Part shown: piece by piece, positions 11,604 to 24,170 of the stretch | Layout of the letters: each line of letters starts with the position of its first letter | How positions within the stretch are numbered: position 1 is the first letter of the stretch | DNA from: Cryptococcus deneoformans JEC21 | Lineage: Eukaryota > Basidiomycota > Tremellomycetes > Tremellales > Cryptococcaceae | Length of the DNA stretch: 64,000 nucleotides | Direction: 5' to 3' | Assembly (NCBI RefSeq): GCF_000091045.1 | Contig: NC_006693.1 | Coordinates: 1 to 64,000, forward strand | Translations under genes and position numbers: made by a program | The notes under the pieces: model-generated | Told to the model about the DNA's origin: nothing | Databases searched by the model: none | The model's input: the letters and a program-made list of their open reading frames with translations, nothing else

Positions 11604-12999
11604 ATGGGTATCTCCTGGCTCCTCAAACCCGTTGCCCTCGTATCTACCGTCGCACTTTCAACGCTTGGTGTCTTATCAAGGCGCTATCAACGTGCGCGAT
11701 TCTACTTCAATCTTACCATCTATGTCTCCACTTTAGGTCTCATGAGTGTCTGGGGGGTAGTAGTTAGTATTTTGGCAACTGCTGCTGGTCAGGTACGTGC
11801 TTCTTTTGCATTGTGTGTGGATAGAAGGTGGCAAGAACGTGCTATTATTTACCTCACAAATGGCGATATAGAGATTAAACATCAACTACTATGTGGCTAG
11901 ATCACTCTATGGACTCAGTGGTCCTCTGCTTGGGATCAAATTTGAGGTTGAAGGAGAGGAGCATCTTGAGGGGCTTATGACGGCTAGGGATGGGCAACAC
12001 CAGGGAGCTGTGCTTCTGAGTAACCACCAGAGGTGGGTGAAAGGTTGATTGGAGAAGCAGACTTTATGCTAATGAATCTATAGTTTCTTGGACATTCTTT
12101 ATATCGGAAGGATCTTCCCTAAGCAGGCCGCCATTATGGCGAAGAAAGAGCTCAAGTGGACTCCTCTTCTTGGTCAATTCAGTGAGTGCGGCGCCTATCA
12201 AAGCTTGTTCTAAACTAACAACATTTAATAGTGTCTCTCTCTGGAGCTGTATTTGTCAACAGAAAAAATAGACATGATGCAGTTAAGGCCCTTGCAATTG
12301 CTGGCGAGGACATGAAGAAGAAGGGCGTAAGTTTTGACGTCAGTTTTAGCATATTGGTAACGCACTGACAAGTAGACTAGGTCTCTCTTTGGATCTTCCC
12401 CGAGGGAACACGTTCGTCTTCTCCTGAACCTACCCTCCTTCCTTTCAAAAAGGGTGCTTTCCACCTTGCGGTCCAAGCTCAGATTCCTATTGTCCCTATC
12501 GTGTGTGAAAACTATCACAGACTCTTCGACGGACGCACAAGGTTTGAGTCCGGTGTTCTCAAGATTCGAGGTAAGAAGAAAAGCCTTCCGCCACTGGACT
12601 ATATAACTGACAACTGTGGTAGTGCTCCCCCCAATTCCTACAACCGGTCTGACTGTTGACGACGTTACTTCTCTTGCCGAGTCCACTCGCGAAAGTATGC
12701 TTCACGCTCTCCGAGAAATATCTGAACCAGGGCCTTCATCCTCTACCCCCATCCCTACCTCTGCTGAAGTCCCTCTTGCACCCCCCATATCTAGAAATAC
12801 CACTCAGCCTCCCGCCGGTGACTCCATACAACTTGACATCTCTGAAAGTGGCGCCCTCCGCCAGCGTGGTGTTCACTCTAGTGGTGTTTCAAGTGAGTGG
12901 TCTGAGGGAAAGTTCGAGGCGCAAAGTGAGGAGACAACAGAGGATGAGATGGACGAGGACGTGGTTTTGTTGAAGAAGCCGAAGGAGAATGTGGCGTAA
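11604..12999 (+). CDS. SLC1: 1-acyl-sn-glycerol-3-phosphate acyltransferase
   Basis: Acylates lysophosphatidic acid to phosphatidic acid, the second step of glycerophospholipid and triacylglycerol synthesis, at the ER membrane. Six exons (11604-11792, 11872-12032, 12084-12181, 12232-12326, 12381-12570, 12623-12999) give 369 aa. An N-terminal hydrophobic region precedes the catalytic NHQSFLD motif (NHx4D), created across the second intron. It is followed by the GAVFVNR block, the substrate-binding FPEGTRS and the PIVPIV block. The C-terminal 100 residues are Ser/Glu-rich and probably disordered, longer than in yeast Slc1 (303 aa). Confidence 0.92.
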
Positions 13000-13418
13000 A
13001 ATGTAGAAGAGGGATTTGCGGGAGGCCAGGAACGTTTTGGGCTGTCCGTATTATCAGTGTAACGTAGCATGGGGCGGTCATGCATTAACGCTGTTTGTAT
13101 CCAATAGTTTACTTCTTTTGGCCATACGTAATATGGCCAAACATTGAGCACAGGAGAAGTGGAGACTATTAGAGGGTAGAAAGAACAAGCCAAATAAAGA
13201 CAGGACCCCCCTCTGAGAAATTAAATTGGAAATTAAATGACGATGCGCGCGACACCTTGCAAGTACTCTCTGGAATCGTCCATCTCTCCATAACATCCTT
13301 TATTTTACACTGGTCCAGCTCGCATCTGCTATATTTCAATCTCCAGCTTACACACCACTTACAGTACTATCGCATATCCCTTACACACACATTTAATCCC
13401 TGACAAAAAACGTTCAAA

Positions 13419-16193
13419 ATGGCTATGGCCCCGCCCCGCAAAGGTTAGCCCCATCCCTAATTCACGTCACATGTATTCGCTAACCATGCAATCTTCAGGC
13501 GAGAACTGGGAACTTCGCCAACAGCTGAACTCAGAGTACAGGGATAAGCGGGCAGATGCTATCAAGAGAGTCATTGCGAACCATACCATTGGCAAGGACT
13601 GTAGTGGCTTGTTTCCCGATGTCGTCAAGAATATGGTGAGTGTTTAATAACTCTTTGCTGGAGTCAAGGAGCAAGGGAGTACAGGTAAGAGCTGATGTTC
13701 TGACCGCAGCAAACAGATGATCTGGAGCAAAAGAAACTCGTATATTTATATCTCATGAACTATGCGAAGACACAACCTGAACTCGTTATCCTTGCTGTCA
13801 ACACTTTCGTCAAGGTGGGTTTGAGTTTGACTTATTCCATCTCTTCTGCTAACCTGCTTTATTAAAGGACACTGCCGACCCCAATCCTCTTGTTAGAGCT
13901 CTTGCCATCCGCACCATGTCCATCCTTCGCGCCGAGAAAATCCTCGATTACCTCGCTTCACCTTTATCTCGATGCCTCAAAGATGAGAACCCCTACGTCC
14001 GAAAGACTGCTGCTCTGTGTGTCGCCAAAGTGTTTGATTTGAAGCCAGAGCTGGCTATCGAATACGGGTTCATTGAAACTTTGAGAGATCTTATCGGCGA
14101 TGGTAATCCTATGGTATGTCATGCAATGATGAGCGTACGAAGATGTCTGATCAATTGACAGGTTGTTGCAAATGCCGTTGCCGCACTCGGGGATATTCAC
14201 GAGGCTTCTCTTAACCTTCCTTCTTCTCAGCCCGGCTCGCCAAATGACGATGAATCTCCTAGCAGTGTCCGTCCCAATCAATCCCTTTTCATCATTGACC
14301 CCGCTACCCTTACCAAACTCCTTGTCGCTTTGAACGAATGTTCTGAATGGGGTCGTATTGCCATCCTCACCACCTTGGCGAGATATAGGACAAATGACGA
14401 GAAGGAGAGTGAACATATCTGTGAAAGAGTGATGCCCCAGTTTCAGCACGTGAATGCGGCAGTTGTGTTGGGTGCGGTAAAGGTGATCATGATTCATATG
14501 AAAAATGTCACCAAGGAAGACCTTTTGAAGTCTCTTACTCGAAAAATGGCTCCTCCATTAGGTGAGTTCAACATTTTTTATTTTTTATTTTTAATTCAAA
14601 AATGAATGGTTTGACCAACAACGAACAGTCACCCTTATCTCCTCACCGCCCGAGGTGCAATGGGTCGCACTTCGTAACATCAACCTCCTCTTGCAGAAAC
14701 GTCCCGATATCCTTGCCAGCGAGATGCGCGTTTTCTTCTGCAAATATAACGATCCTTCCTACGTCAAGGTGGAGAAACTTGAGATTATGGTTAGATTGGC
14801 GAACGAGAAGAATGTGGACACTTTGCTTGGGGAGCTGAAGGAATACGCGTCGGAAGTTGATGTCGATTTTGTTCGCAAGGCTGTCAGGGCGGTTGGCCAA
14901 GTTGCTATCAAGATCGATGAGGCTGCCGGGCGATGTGTCGAAGTATTGATGGAACTGATCGAGACAAGAGTCAGCTATGTCGTACAGGAGGCTGTCATCG
15001 TCGTCAAGGTAAGCTTCACTGCATGGGTATATCTGGATGAGGCTAATTCTTTGACAGGACATCTTCCGAAAATACCCCCACTCATACGAAGGTATCATCC
15101 CGGCGCTCTGTGCTAATCTTGAGGAATTGGATGAGCNTGAGGCCAAGGCCTCTTTGATTTGGCTCATCGGCGAGTACGCAGAGAAGATTGAGAATGCGGA
15201 CGAGTTGCTGGGAGCGTTCTTGGAGACTTTCAGTGAGGAAAGCTATCCTGTACGACTCATCATGATTTCACCATTCACTCGTTGACTCATCATCTCTGCA
15301 GGTTCAACTTCAAACCCTTACTGCGATTGTCAAGCTGTTCCTCAAGAAACCTGATGAAAGCCAGGCTATCGTCCAAAAAGTGCTTCAAGCTGCTACAAAG
15401 GACTGTGACAGCCCAGACGTCAGAGATAGGGCCTACATATACTGGAGATTGCTGTCATCCGACCCCGCCGCTGCCAAGGTAAGTCAATATCCACCTCTTG
15501 CTTCATGCGAAATTCTAATGGATGTAATATAGTCTGTTGTTTTGTCAGTCAGACCACCTATCAGTCTTCCTCAAACGACTGTCGCTCCTGCAATCCTTGA
15601 GGAGCTTATTGGCGAAATCTCGACATTGGCGAGTGTGTACCACAAGCCTGCGGCTACGTTCATAGGCAAAGGTCGTTTGGGTGCAGACGAGATGCACAAG
15701 AAGAGCTTGGAGTACGTCTATCTCTCATTCAGTCCTTATAGTGATGACCTAACCTATGCTGGACAGTGCCGAGGACGATGTCTCACGCGAAAAGGCTCTT
15801 CAAGCTGTCGTTGCCGGTAACCAAGCCGAAAACCTGCTCGACTTTGACGACGAACCTACTCCTACCAACGGCGAATCTTCCATCCCTGCTCCGGGTGCGG
15901 GTTTGGGCATCTCTTCTCAGGCTATTGCGAGCGCAGCCAAGAGCACGAACCCGTTAGATGAATTAATGGACTTGTTCTCCACTGCTAGCATGACAACACC
16001 AGTCGTTCAACCTGGTCAGCCTGCAGCTCAGGCTCAAACGTCAGCTCAGAGTTCAGGGGGTTTGGGCGGGTTAAATGGATTGGCAGGGCTGTCTAGCCCA
16101 CCGCAGAGTGTATCGCCGCAACCCGGAGCTCCGCAAAGCCAGAAACAACAACAGCAGGCGGCGGCTCAAGATGATTTGTTGGGGTTGTTTTAG
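13419..16193 (+). CDS. APL2: AP-1 clathrin adaptor complex large subunit beta
   Basis: Beta-adaptin of the AP-1 complex, which links clathrin to cargo at the trans-Golgi network and endosomes. Ten exons (13419-13443, 13499-13635, 13710-13814, 13868-14113, 14162-14561, 14629-15008, 15058-15249, 15302-15478, 15533-15711, 15767-16193) give 755 aa. The N-terminal 580 residues are the adaptin trunk of HEAT-like repeats ([46 protein letters not shown]). The hinge carries a clathrin box, LLDFD, and the protein ends in Gln/Ala-rich sequence with LLGLF. There is no room for the C-terminal ear of animal beta-adaptins. One base at 15137 is N. AP-1 rather than AP-2 is inferred from length and hinge. Confidence 0.9.
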
Positions 16194-16961
16194 ATGAATA
16201 ACTGAAAATGTATGTTGATATGGGTCTTCAAGTGGTAAACGCCGCTTTCGTGTCGCAGTTGAGCTGAGTGAAGGCATTGTGGCGGAGACACTTAAATAAG
16301 ATGTAGATGTGAGTTGATAGCACATATTTTGCACGTATTTCAAAGATATGGCAATTCAAGTCGAAAAATCAAACCCATCAGACATTCAAGTTCTACATCC
16401 CCTGCCCGCCGACCTAGACAGATGCCTACAAAGCACTACCCGATGCGTGTCCTTCGATGGAACAACAAAATGCGCTGCTTTGTTTAACTTTTCCATTGGA
16501 TACCCGTGGCTATCCTCGCAACTGCAACCGGCAAGCTCAGCCTCAATCTATAGTACCACCCATATTGACAGATTTGGCCGGATCATCCAATTTTATTGTT
16601 TCCAGCACACGCATGGATGGTCGGGAACTGATGGAAGCGTGGGCAGGAAAAAAACGTGTCGAGGGTCCTTTGGCCACGGCTTCGCAGTGATTTTTCGAGG
16701 ACGCATCTGCAAGACGACAAGATAAAAGCCATATACAGTCACAGATGATAATGATATGCCAATCATCAATCGTTTCGACTTTGCTACTGACCTGGGCGAC
16801 AACAGGCAAAGGAGAGACATCACGCCAAGTAGCGAAGAAGACCACAAAGACGAAGAACAAGAAGGCCTATCAACGTGTTAAAGGGACTTTGAATACAATA
16901 AGAGACTGAATCCTGACCTTACTTGTCATCAAGTCGAGGTTGCCGAATTTCAACAAGCACA
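16194..16961. other. Intergenic region, no supported gene
   Basis: About 770 bp between the AP-1 beta and GH16 genes. Open frames exist on both strands (for example 16348-16725 plus and 16543-16860 minus), but they overlap each other and show no family features. Confidence 0.45.
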
Positions 16962-19004
16962 ATGATACACATACTGCTAATTACCTTTCTTCTCGGCATT
17001 GTAGGTGCTATAAGCCCCTCCCCTCGACCCCCGACCCATTCCAAAACCCTCCAGCCTTTACTACCCTATCGAACTCCTCATGTCCCCTCTCTTGACCACA
17101 CAACGCTTCACCTTTTTCCTATTAGAGACGACCCTACTCTCAGCCATAGAAGCCGCAGGACCAAGCCTCTTGGGCGGATGTATAGTCAATCTGAGCTTAT
17201 AGGGTGGGATAAAGAAGCGAAAAGAGCGTTGAATTGGGAACTTCAAATCGCATATGAAGGACAGACGTTTTTTGATGGATGGGACTGGTTCACAATGATA
17301 GGTGCGTGACTTGAATCTGAACAGTCTTGCTAAAGGTTGCTTGTCGATAGATCCAAGTCATGGCCGTGAGTCAAGATATTTCATTAAAATGAGAAACAAA
17401 GAAATATTGACCTCAAACTCCTTAGTCGTGACCTATGTCGATAACGCAACAGCTTTCAAGGATGGTCTTGCGTTCTGGACAAGCGATGGAATACCAGGTA
17501 TTCAAGTAGATCACTGGTCTGATACAGCCGTCGGCGCCAACAGAAACTCTGTCCGAATCACTACCAAATCATTATTTGAAGGTGGTCTCTTCATTATCGA
17601 TTTGGCTCTGATGCCGTGGGGTTGTGGCGTTTGGCCGGCGTGTAAGTGCCTTTTGGTTCTGATGTAATGGTCAACAAGATGTACTGGTGTGCTAATTACC
17701 TTGGTTAATAAGTTTGGACGTTAGGATATGAAGGGACTTGGCCTGAGACAGTGGGTTTTCATATGGAGATAGATTTGGGCCCAATACTGATGATACCGGA
17801 AGGGAGAAATTGACATTATCGAGGGGATTCAGTCAAACACTAACAAGTGAGTAGCTTTGTGATGCCATGTATTTCACGACCATATCCTAGCTGAGCGGCT
17901 ACAATCCTTAGTCAAATGACTATGTGAGTAGTGCCCCTAAGGGTATGTGGATTGTAGAACTGAGCGGATAAAACAGACATACGATGCCAGGATGCTCCAT
18001 TAATTACAGCACCAGCAATCTGTACTCGGGCACTTTGACTGTAAGCTGTTTCTCTTTCTTTTTGAATATATATATTGACCTCTTTTTTGAAGAATCAAGA
18101 TTGTGATTCATCTACAGGTCATTAATCATCTTTCTTCCACAAACTGTGTGTGCAATCTAATAATGTGATTACAGGCGGCAGTGGCTGCTCCATTATTTCC
18201 GCTTCCAACTCGTCGTACGGGATGCCATTCAACTCGGCTGGTGGGGGCGTATTCGCAATGAAATGGGATACAGATGGGATTCGTATGTGTGAGTCCCATA
18301 TCGGAACTTTGTTTTTTTTTTTTGTTTTCGGATCAAGCTAAGTGGGCGTTAGGGAACTGGAATAGAGCACAGATACCATCCGAGTCAGTTGGGTTCTTGA
18401 ACGCTATTTGGTTTAGTTTTAAGAAAGCTGATCAAAAGTAGCATCACTGCGGAGACGCCTGATCCCGACGCTTGTGGGTTGAGCATTCTTCTCACCTGAT
18501 CATTAGCTAACATGGAAGGACCTTAGGGGATCTACCAACAGCTATCTGGGACGCATCCATCTGCGATCTAGAGTCCTTCTTCAAAGCCCAAGTTTTGGTG
18601 CTCAATATCAACCTCTGCGGCGACTGGATCAACAGTGTGTGGGATCGTAAGCCCTTTGTTCTCCCTTTTCGTCTCCACCCCATTACTTTTGTCTGACATG
18701 CACAAACAAAATCATTCTAGAATACCCTTACTGCCCTGGCACATGTCCCGAATATGTCTCCAACCCACTCAACCTCAATAACACGGTCATGCTCATCAAT
18801 TACATCAAAGTGTACCAACAATCGGATGCAGAAGTGACAACCCAGCAGGCGGAAACGAACTCGAATCTGACGGGCGCTGGAGGACCTGTTGGGGTGATTA
18901 ATGGGGCTACTATTCGTAGGCCATGGTGGCGGACGGCGAGAGAGAAGATGTTGGGGATGGTGTCTGTGGTGCCAGTAGGGCTTTTATTTGCAGGCTGGAT
19001 ATAG
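16962..19004 (+). CDS. Secreted GH16 family beta-glucanase-like protein
   Basis: Glycoside hydrolase family 16, acting on beta-1,3(4)-glucans; probably cell-wall or extracellular. Thirteen exons (16962-17301, 17351-17365, 17426-17641, 17713-17750, 17803-17846, 17912-17923, 17977-18040, 18093-18117, 18175-18288, 18353-18383, 18442-18473, 18527-18646, 18721-19004) give 444 aa. A signal peptide (MIHILLITFLLGIVGA) is followed by a GH16 fold: GVWPAFWTLG, the catalytic GEIDIIEG (two Glu and the Asp), NQMTIHTMPGC, and CDLESFF with NINLCGDW. The C terminus ends in a hydrophobic stretch, so membrane or GPI anchoring is possible. Exons 2 and 6 are only 15 and 12 nt. The donor of exon 8 (GTCATT) is the least certain junction. 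Confidence 0.85.
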
Positions 19005-19525
19005 GCGTTCAGGCTGGAATGGGATCATTTCATACTCTATAACCTTGGATATAATAACGGCTACTAACTCTGTGCTTATTTCGATGCATATCCTTGCTCA
19101 TTCTCTCGTTGACAACCTTTTACTCTCCTAATTCTGACGCCTTGCACCAGTCCATCTCACTGAACTCGACACCTGTCCTGCCACTTTTCCACCATGTGCT
19201 AATCAAAGAATTAGATCCTAATTCTCCATTACTTTGGTCTCTGTCATTTTTAGTTTAGCTACACACTATTGAACGCTTTCAACGATCATTCAACATTTTC
19301 TACACAAGGTTGTCCTGGCGCATGCCTAACATCTTGTGCTTTTTGTTCAACTTTTACCCGCCTTTTGTTTTCGGTAAAACCGGAGATCACCGAAATGAGA
19401 TCCGAGAGGACGGACTTATTTATCGCGCTCTTCGCGGCTACTACGTATTCTCAGTCGCTCGCCCACGCTGCCTTCTTCAGCGCTTCGAATCTCCTCAGAG
19501 GCCCCAAAGAGCAGCTATCGGGACC

Positions 19526-20660
19526 ATGGCGAACATATCCCAGTCTTTGCACGCTCTTCTGGAAAGAGCTCAAAAGCAAGATTCGCTCGGCAAGCTCATA
19601 ATCGAAGCCCTCGTCCTAATCGAGTCTGTCATCGACATCCTTGGGTGCGTATTTAGTTTGTGCAATTTGGATCGACTGCTGATGGCGGATGGATGCAGAG
19701 AGGAAACTGTGGCGATCTCTTTTAATGGAGGTAAAGATTGTATGTCTACCTGCAAGCTGCTTGCTGCCATTGCTTTCTCAAGGCTAATTGTCGGCAATTC
19801 ATTCCAGGTACGGTATTGCTGCATCTCTATGCTGCTGTCCTGTATGCCCGACATACCCCTTCCCTCCCACCTCATCTATTTCCCAAGCCTTCTCCAAAGA
19901 TAACGATCCCTCCGCTGCCATCTCGTACCCCGCAAGAACCTCTTTCGCCCCAACCAGTTCTTCCACCTTCCTTGCCAGCATGTACGCCTCCTTCCATCAC
20001 CCCACCAGCCTCCAACCCGTCCCCACCCTTTTCACATCCTCGCTCCACCCACCACCACCCACCGACCGATCTTCCGTACCCACCAATCCGTTCAATATAT
20101 ATAACAGCTCCCAACCCTTTTGCTGAACTCGACGAGTTTGTACTTTCATCCACCAAGCTGTATGGACTGGATTTGTACAGATTTGGAGGGGGTATGAAGG
20201 CTGCTTTGGAGGAATGGCTGGGATGTGGAGGAGGAAGGGGAGTAAAAGGCGTTTTGGTCGGTACGAGGCAGGGTGATCCCAATGATGGTCAGTTCATTCT
20301 CATCTACTCACTCTGCGCAGTCATTAACGGAAGCGCGCAGCCGTGGACATAATAGCACCCACCGACCCTTCCTGGCCTCAGTTCATCCGCGTCCACCCTA
20401 TTCTTCATTGGACATACTCGGATGTATGGGACTTCCTCCTTGAACTTCAGGTGCCGTACTGTATACTGTATGACCAAGGTTACACATCGTTGGGTTCAAC
20501 GACAAATACTTTACCGAACCCATTGTTGAAAAGCGAAAGTGTGGAAGGGGGATGGGAACCAGCACATAGGCGTAAGTCAGTGATTGGAATCTTTGAACCA
20601 GCAGTACTAATGAGAGGATTAGTGAAAGACGCAAGCCAAGAACGTGCTGGAAGGCACTGA
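19526..20660 (+). CDS. FAD1: FAD synthase (FMN adenylyltransferase, PAPS-reductase-like fold)
   Basis: Transfers AMP from ATP to FMN to make FAD. Five exons (19526-19644, 19699-19739, 19808-20287, 20341-20571, 20623-20660) give 302 aa. The ATP-binding PP-motif [14 protein letters not shown] is assembled across two introns. Other features are [12 protein letters not shown], then the [17 protein letters not shown] and [12 protein letters not shown] blocks, and [12 protein letters not shown], all typical of yeast Fad1-type enzymes. A Pro-rich insert of about 60 residues after LYARH is longer than in yeast and looks unstructured. The ATG at 19526 was chosen as the first that keeps a normal N terminus; the frame is open further upstream. 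Confidence 0.88.
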
Positions 20661-21164
20661 AAAAGCAGTCTCTGACTAGCGGCGGGATACATAGCATAAC
20701 AGTAACACTGTAACTCATATATTAGACGGGGCCTATACATGTAGAGTAGCGATGGAAATGAATGTGCCAGGGAAATGATTCAAGTGGTGACAAGCGTCAT
20801 ATATTTATTTATGACCGAAACGAGAAAAGCTCGGAAGAACTATGCATAAAACACTTTTTTCTCCTTCTACCCGAATGAAATTCCCTATAATGCTCTTGCT
20901 TTGAATCCCACCTTTTATTCGTCAAATGCTAAAATTCCAATCCCTTTTTCTTTTCTATGAAACGCCACTAACCAGAACTAAGAGACTATATATATATATA
21001 CCTGAAAGAAATGAATGAATTTAAGAGACCTCCCTGCCCGAAAGAAAAAGACTAAGAATGAATTTTCCCAACTCAAACCCAGGACCATTTGACTTCTGGC
21101 CGCCAACTTCTTCACTAACCCTCACCGAAAAGGAAACAAGGAAAAAAAAAGAGAGAAATGTTAA

Positions 21165-24100
21165 CTAGTGCCTACCCAGCTTTCCATCGTCCATACTAGC
21201 CCTTCCACCACGTGGGCTAACTGCCGCACTTGAACCCAAACCCGAAAGGCTCAATCCACTCGAACTCTGCCTCCCTGGCTCTCCATCCTCGTTCTCGTCA
21301 TCAACTGTCAATTCTTCCGCCATCTTCGCCAACTCATCACCCACCGCGGACGGCGCTCTCGTCTCTTCATCCGAATCGTTCTGACCATCCCCCCCGCTCA
21401 GTGGACTACTTCGCAACTTGTCTTTCCCGCCCAAAGCACCAACGCCCAACGTCCTATTTCCAGCTGTGGAAGTAGCATGTTGAGGAGGGATCGCGTTGGC
21501 AAAGTAATCCTGTCCCTGCCTGGCTTGCGGTGAATTCTCAGATTTGCCCTGTAACGCCCCACCTGGGGGACCGGCATACTGCCCATATCCAATCGGCCCA
21601 TTAGGAAACGCCTGCGTCGTAGGTGTGCCCAGTGCAGCTGAACCGGCTTGTGGGTGATTACCAGGAGTAGAAGGGAAGCGATTAACAGGAGCTCCAGGAG
21701 CAGGGTTGAGGAAAGGGTTGTACTGGAATGCACCGGGCGATGTGACAGGAATGCCTGGTGAAAATGGTCCAGCGGCAGGAGACATAAAATGAGAGGCGTG
21801 CCCGTGAAGAGGAGGCGTCTCGGGATAATTGAAAACGAATCCAGGCATGGAAGGTGTCATAGGAGGGAGACCGCGAGTGTGAAGTGGTGATATGGGATTC
21901 CCGTGTTCCATATGGAAGGGAGGCATGGATATGGGACCGGGATGGTGGGGGTGACGGAACACGGGAGTGTGAGAGGTGGGTGATGGTTCGCCATGAGGGG
22001 GTTGGCCATGCCCTGGGGCGGTGTGAGTCTGTAAAGAAGTGTTCAGACTCCAAGGGAGCTTGGCAATGGGGGAAGTGCTACTAGGCTTGGTGGAAGGAAC
22101 AGAGGTGTCGATCGGAGTAATGCCATTGCTTTGGAGCATATCCTTGACGCCTTCCGGGACGCCAGTCAGGTGGTCCTGGATACCCAGAGAAGTAGCCTCT
22201 CCAGATACAGAATTTCTGGCACTACGCTGAGAAACTTCGGGGTGGATGTCCCTCTCCAAGTGAGCACGAATCCGGAAACCACCGATCTCGCGGCTAACGG
22301 CTGGTCAGCTATGATCTGCGTTGAAGCTTTGGGCCACTCACTCGTTGAACAAAAGTACAGCTCTTGTGGCATCGGCTTCAGTAGCGAACAATGCAGTCCC
22401 GAATCCTCTAGGCTTTCCGTGGGCATCGGTGGCAACACTTTTACTTGAATCAGCACCTAGGTACTCTTCACGAATGAAAAATGGAAACCTACTCTGCTCG
22501 AATAATGGTTCCCGCAGGCCTTAGCATGTCTTTCAGATCTTGCCATTGCATCGACAAAGGTAACTGCGACATTCAGTCAGCGTCTGCGGTGAAATTTCAA
22601 AGATGATTGACTTGCGTTTGAGACAAAAATCACTCGGTCATGCAGCGTGCTAGGAGGACCTAATCCCATTCCCTGGTTGGCCAATCCTTCCAACTGAGGA
22701 ATCGGCGCCGCCGCCAATCTCCCCGCTCCTCCATTTGGACTCTGTGCTGGTACATCTCCTGCAATCGTAGGTGCTATCGCATCAACAGCTGGCGCAGGTT
22801 TTATACCGGCAAACAAGGAAGGAGGAAGGGGGCCAAGCGTACCTGGTGGAGGAGCGCGGCTTCCACCAGGAGAAGGAGGCTTGACGCTACCACTGCTCGA
22901 TGTAGGCCGTGAAACGGCCATATTAGGTGACGTACTCGAGAGAGGGGCCGCTGCAGAATCAAAAGTTGTGAGGGACGCTCCAAAGGGTGTGAGAGAATCG
23001 CGGCGAACTGCGCTAACACCTGCAGGCATAGCAGCTCCAGTACCAGATGTGAGAGATCCAGCAAGAGGTGACTGTCCAAGCGAGTGGAAAGCATTCAGAC
23101 CCGTATTTTGCACGCTGAGTGGAAGAGGCTGAGCTCCGAAGACAGAAGGGGGCGATTGCGCCCCAGGTATCGGCGTCGAGCTCGTCAGACCCACAGCACT
23201 TGAACTCGATGGGACACCCATGCCTCCGGGTATCAGGCCACCGGCCGCCGAGAACGGCCTTGAACTCGGTATTTGTCCAGGGAGCCAGCCTTGGCCGGAT
23301 TGAGGGGTGATGTGGCCCGGGATGGAAAAAGGTGTATGAGAGGGACCAGGGAAGTTATGGAAAGAGTACATGGCGGAGCGAGGGTTGGCGTTGTGGTGAA
23401 TGGGATGGGACTGGGGCTCATACTCTGGCGGGAGACGGTCAGGTCGGACTTCAAGGGTTCTTGTCTGCCAAGTGTAGCCATTGTAGCGATCTGGTTTGGA
23501 TTAGTATGGAACGTTACGAGGATCAGCCAACGTACCTATTGCTCGTGCAGCATCTTCCCTGCTGCCCATTAAGACGGTACCGTATCCTCTACTCCTATTA
23601 TCCGGTCCCAAACTGACGTCCGCCCTCAATACTGTTCCCGCTTTTCTGAAAAGATCCTTTAGATCCTGCCATCGAACTCTATACGGGAGCTAACACAGAG
23701 TTAGCAACTTTAGGTGTGCAGCAAGTAAATAGATTTACGTTCCCCACGAAAAGGTTGACTCGCCCGTCACTACCAACTGCCGAGGGCAAAAGATTTGTCA
23801 TGAGTGGCGTTACAGAACGGTTTACTAATGAGTCTGCCATTAATGCTGTTTCTCCCGTCGTCTACTGAAGGAAGAAGGCAACTCACTGTCAGAGTTAAAG
23901 TCTGAAGGAGGTGGTGGAGGTGCGTTGGCTATCGCAGCGGCAATGACAGCATCAATCTCAGCCGATGTCGGAGCACGGGAACTCGCACCGCTCATGTCTG
24001 TCATAGTGACCTGCGTTGATGGATCTAGGTGAGCAAGTATATCTCCACCACATGCTTGCAACACTTACCACAGGGGAGTGTCCTTTACCTGACCTTTCGA

Positions 24101-24170
24101 GTATGACGGGGTTCGCCCCATGTGCAGCCGCTTCTTCGAAGGCCGCGGCGGCCTCGAATAAGGACGACAT
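21165..24170 (-). CDS. RRM-domain RNA-binding protein (Gbp2/Hrb1-like)
   Basis: Eight exons (24170-24069, 24010-23887, 23776-23739, 23689-23536, 23490-22616, 22563-22493, 22443-22342, 22293-21165) give 864 aa. RRM1 reads [20 protein letters not shown] with RSRGYGTVLM; RRM2 reads RVIFVSNLPLSMQWQDLKD with KPRGFGTALF. The paired "W-Q-D-L-K-D" RRMs match the nuclear SR-like Gbp2/Hrb1 type, which bind mRNA and help quality control and export (family knowledge). Between and after the RRMs lie long Pro/Gly/Ser-rich disordered regions with many PP and HP pairs. The intron at 22615-22564 is GC-AG and splits the RNP2 motif of RRM2. Upstream sequence contains what looks like the 3' end of a 5'-UTR intron, so translation may start at 24170 or slightly before. 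Confidence 0.82.

Noticed and set aside
16348..16725. 125-codon plus-strand frame after the AP-1 beta gene
   Set aside because: Overlaps a minus-strand frame of similar length; no recognisable domain, no splice context.
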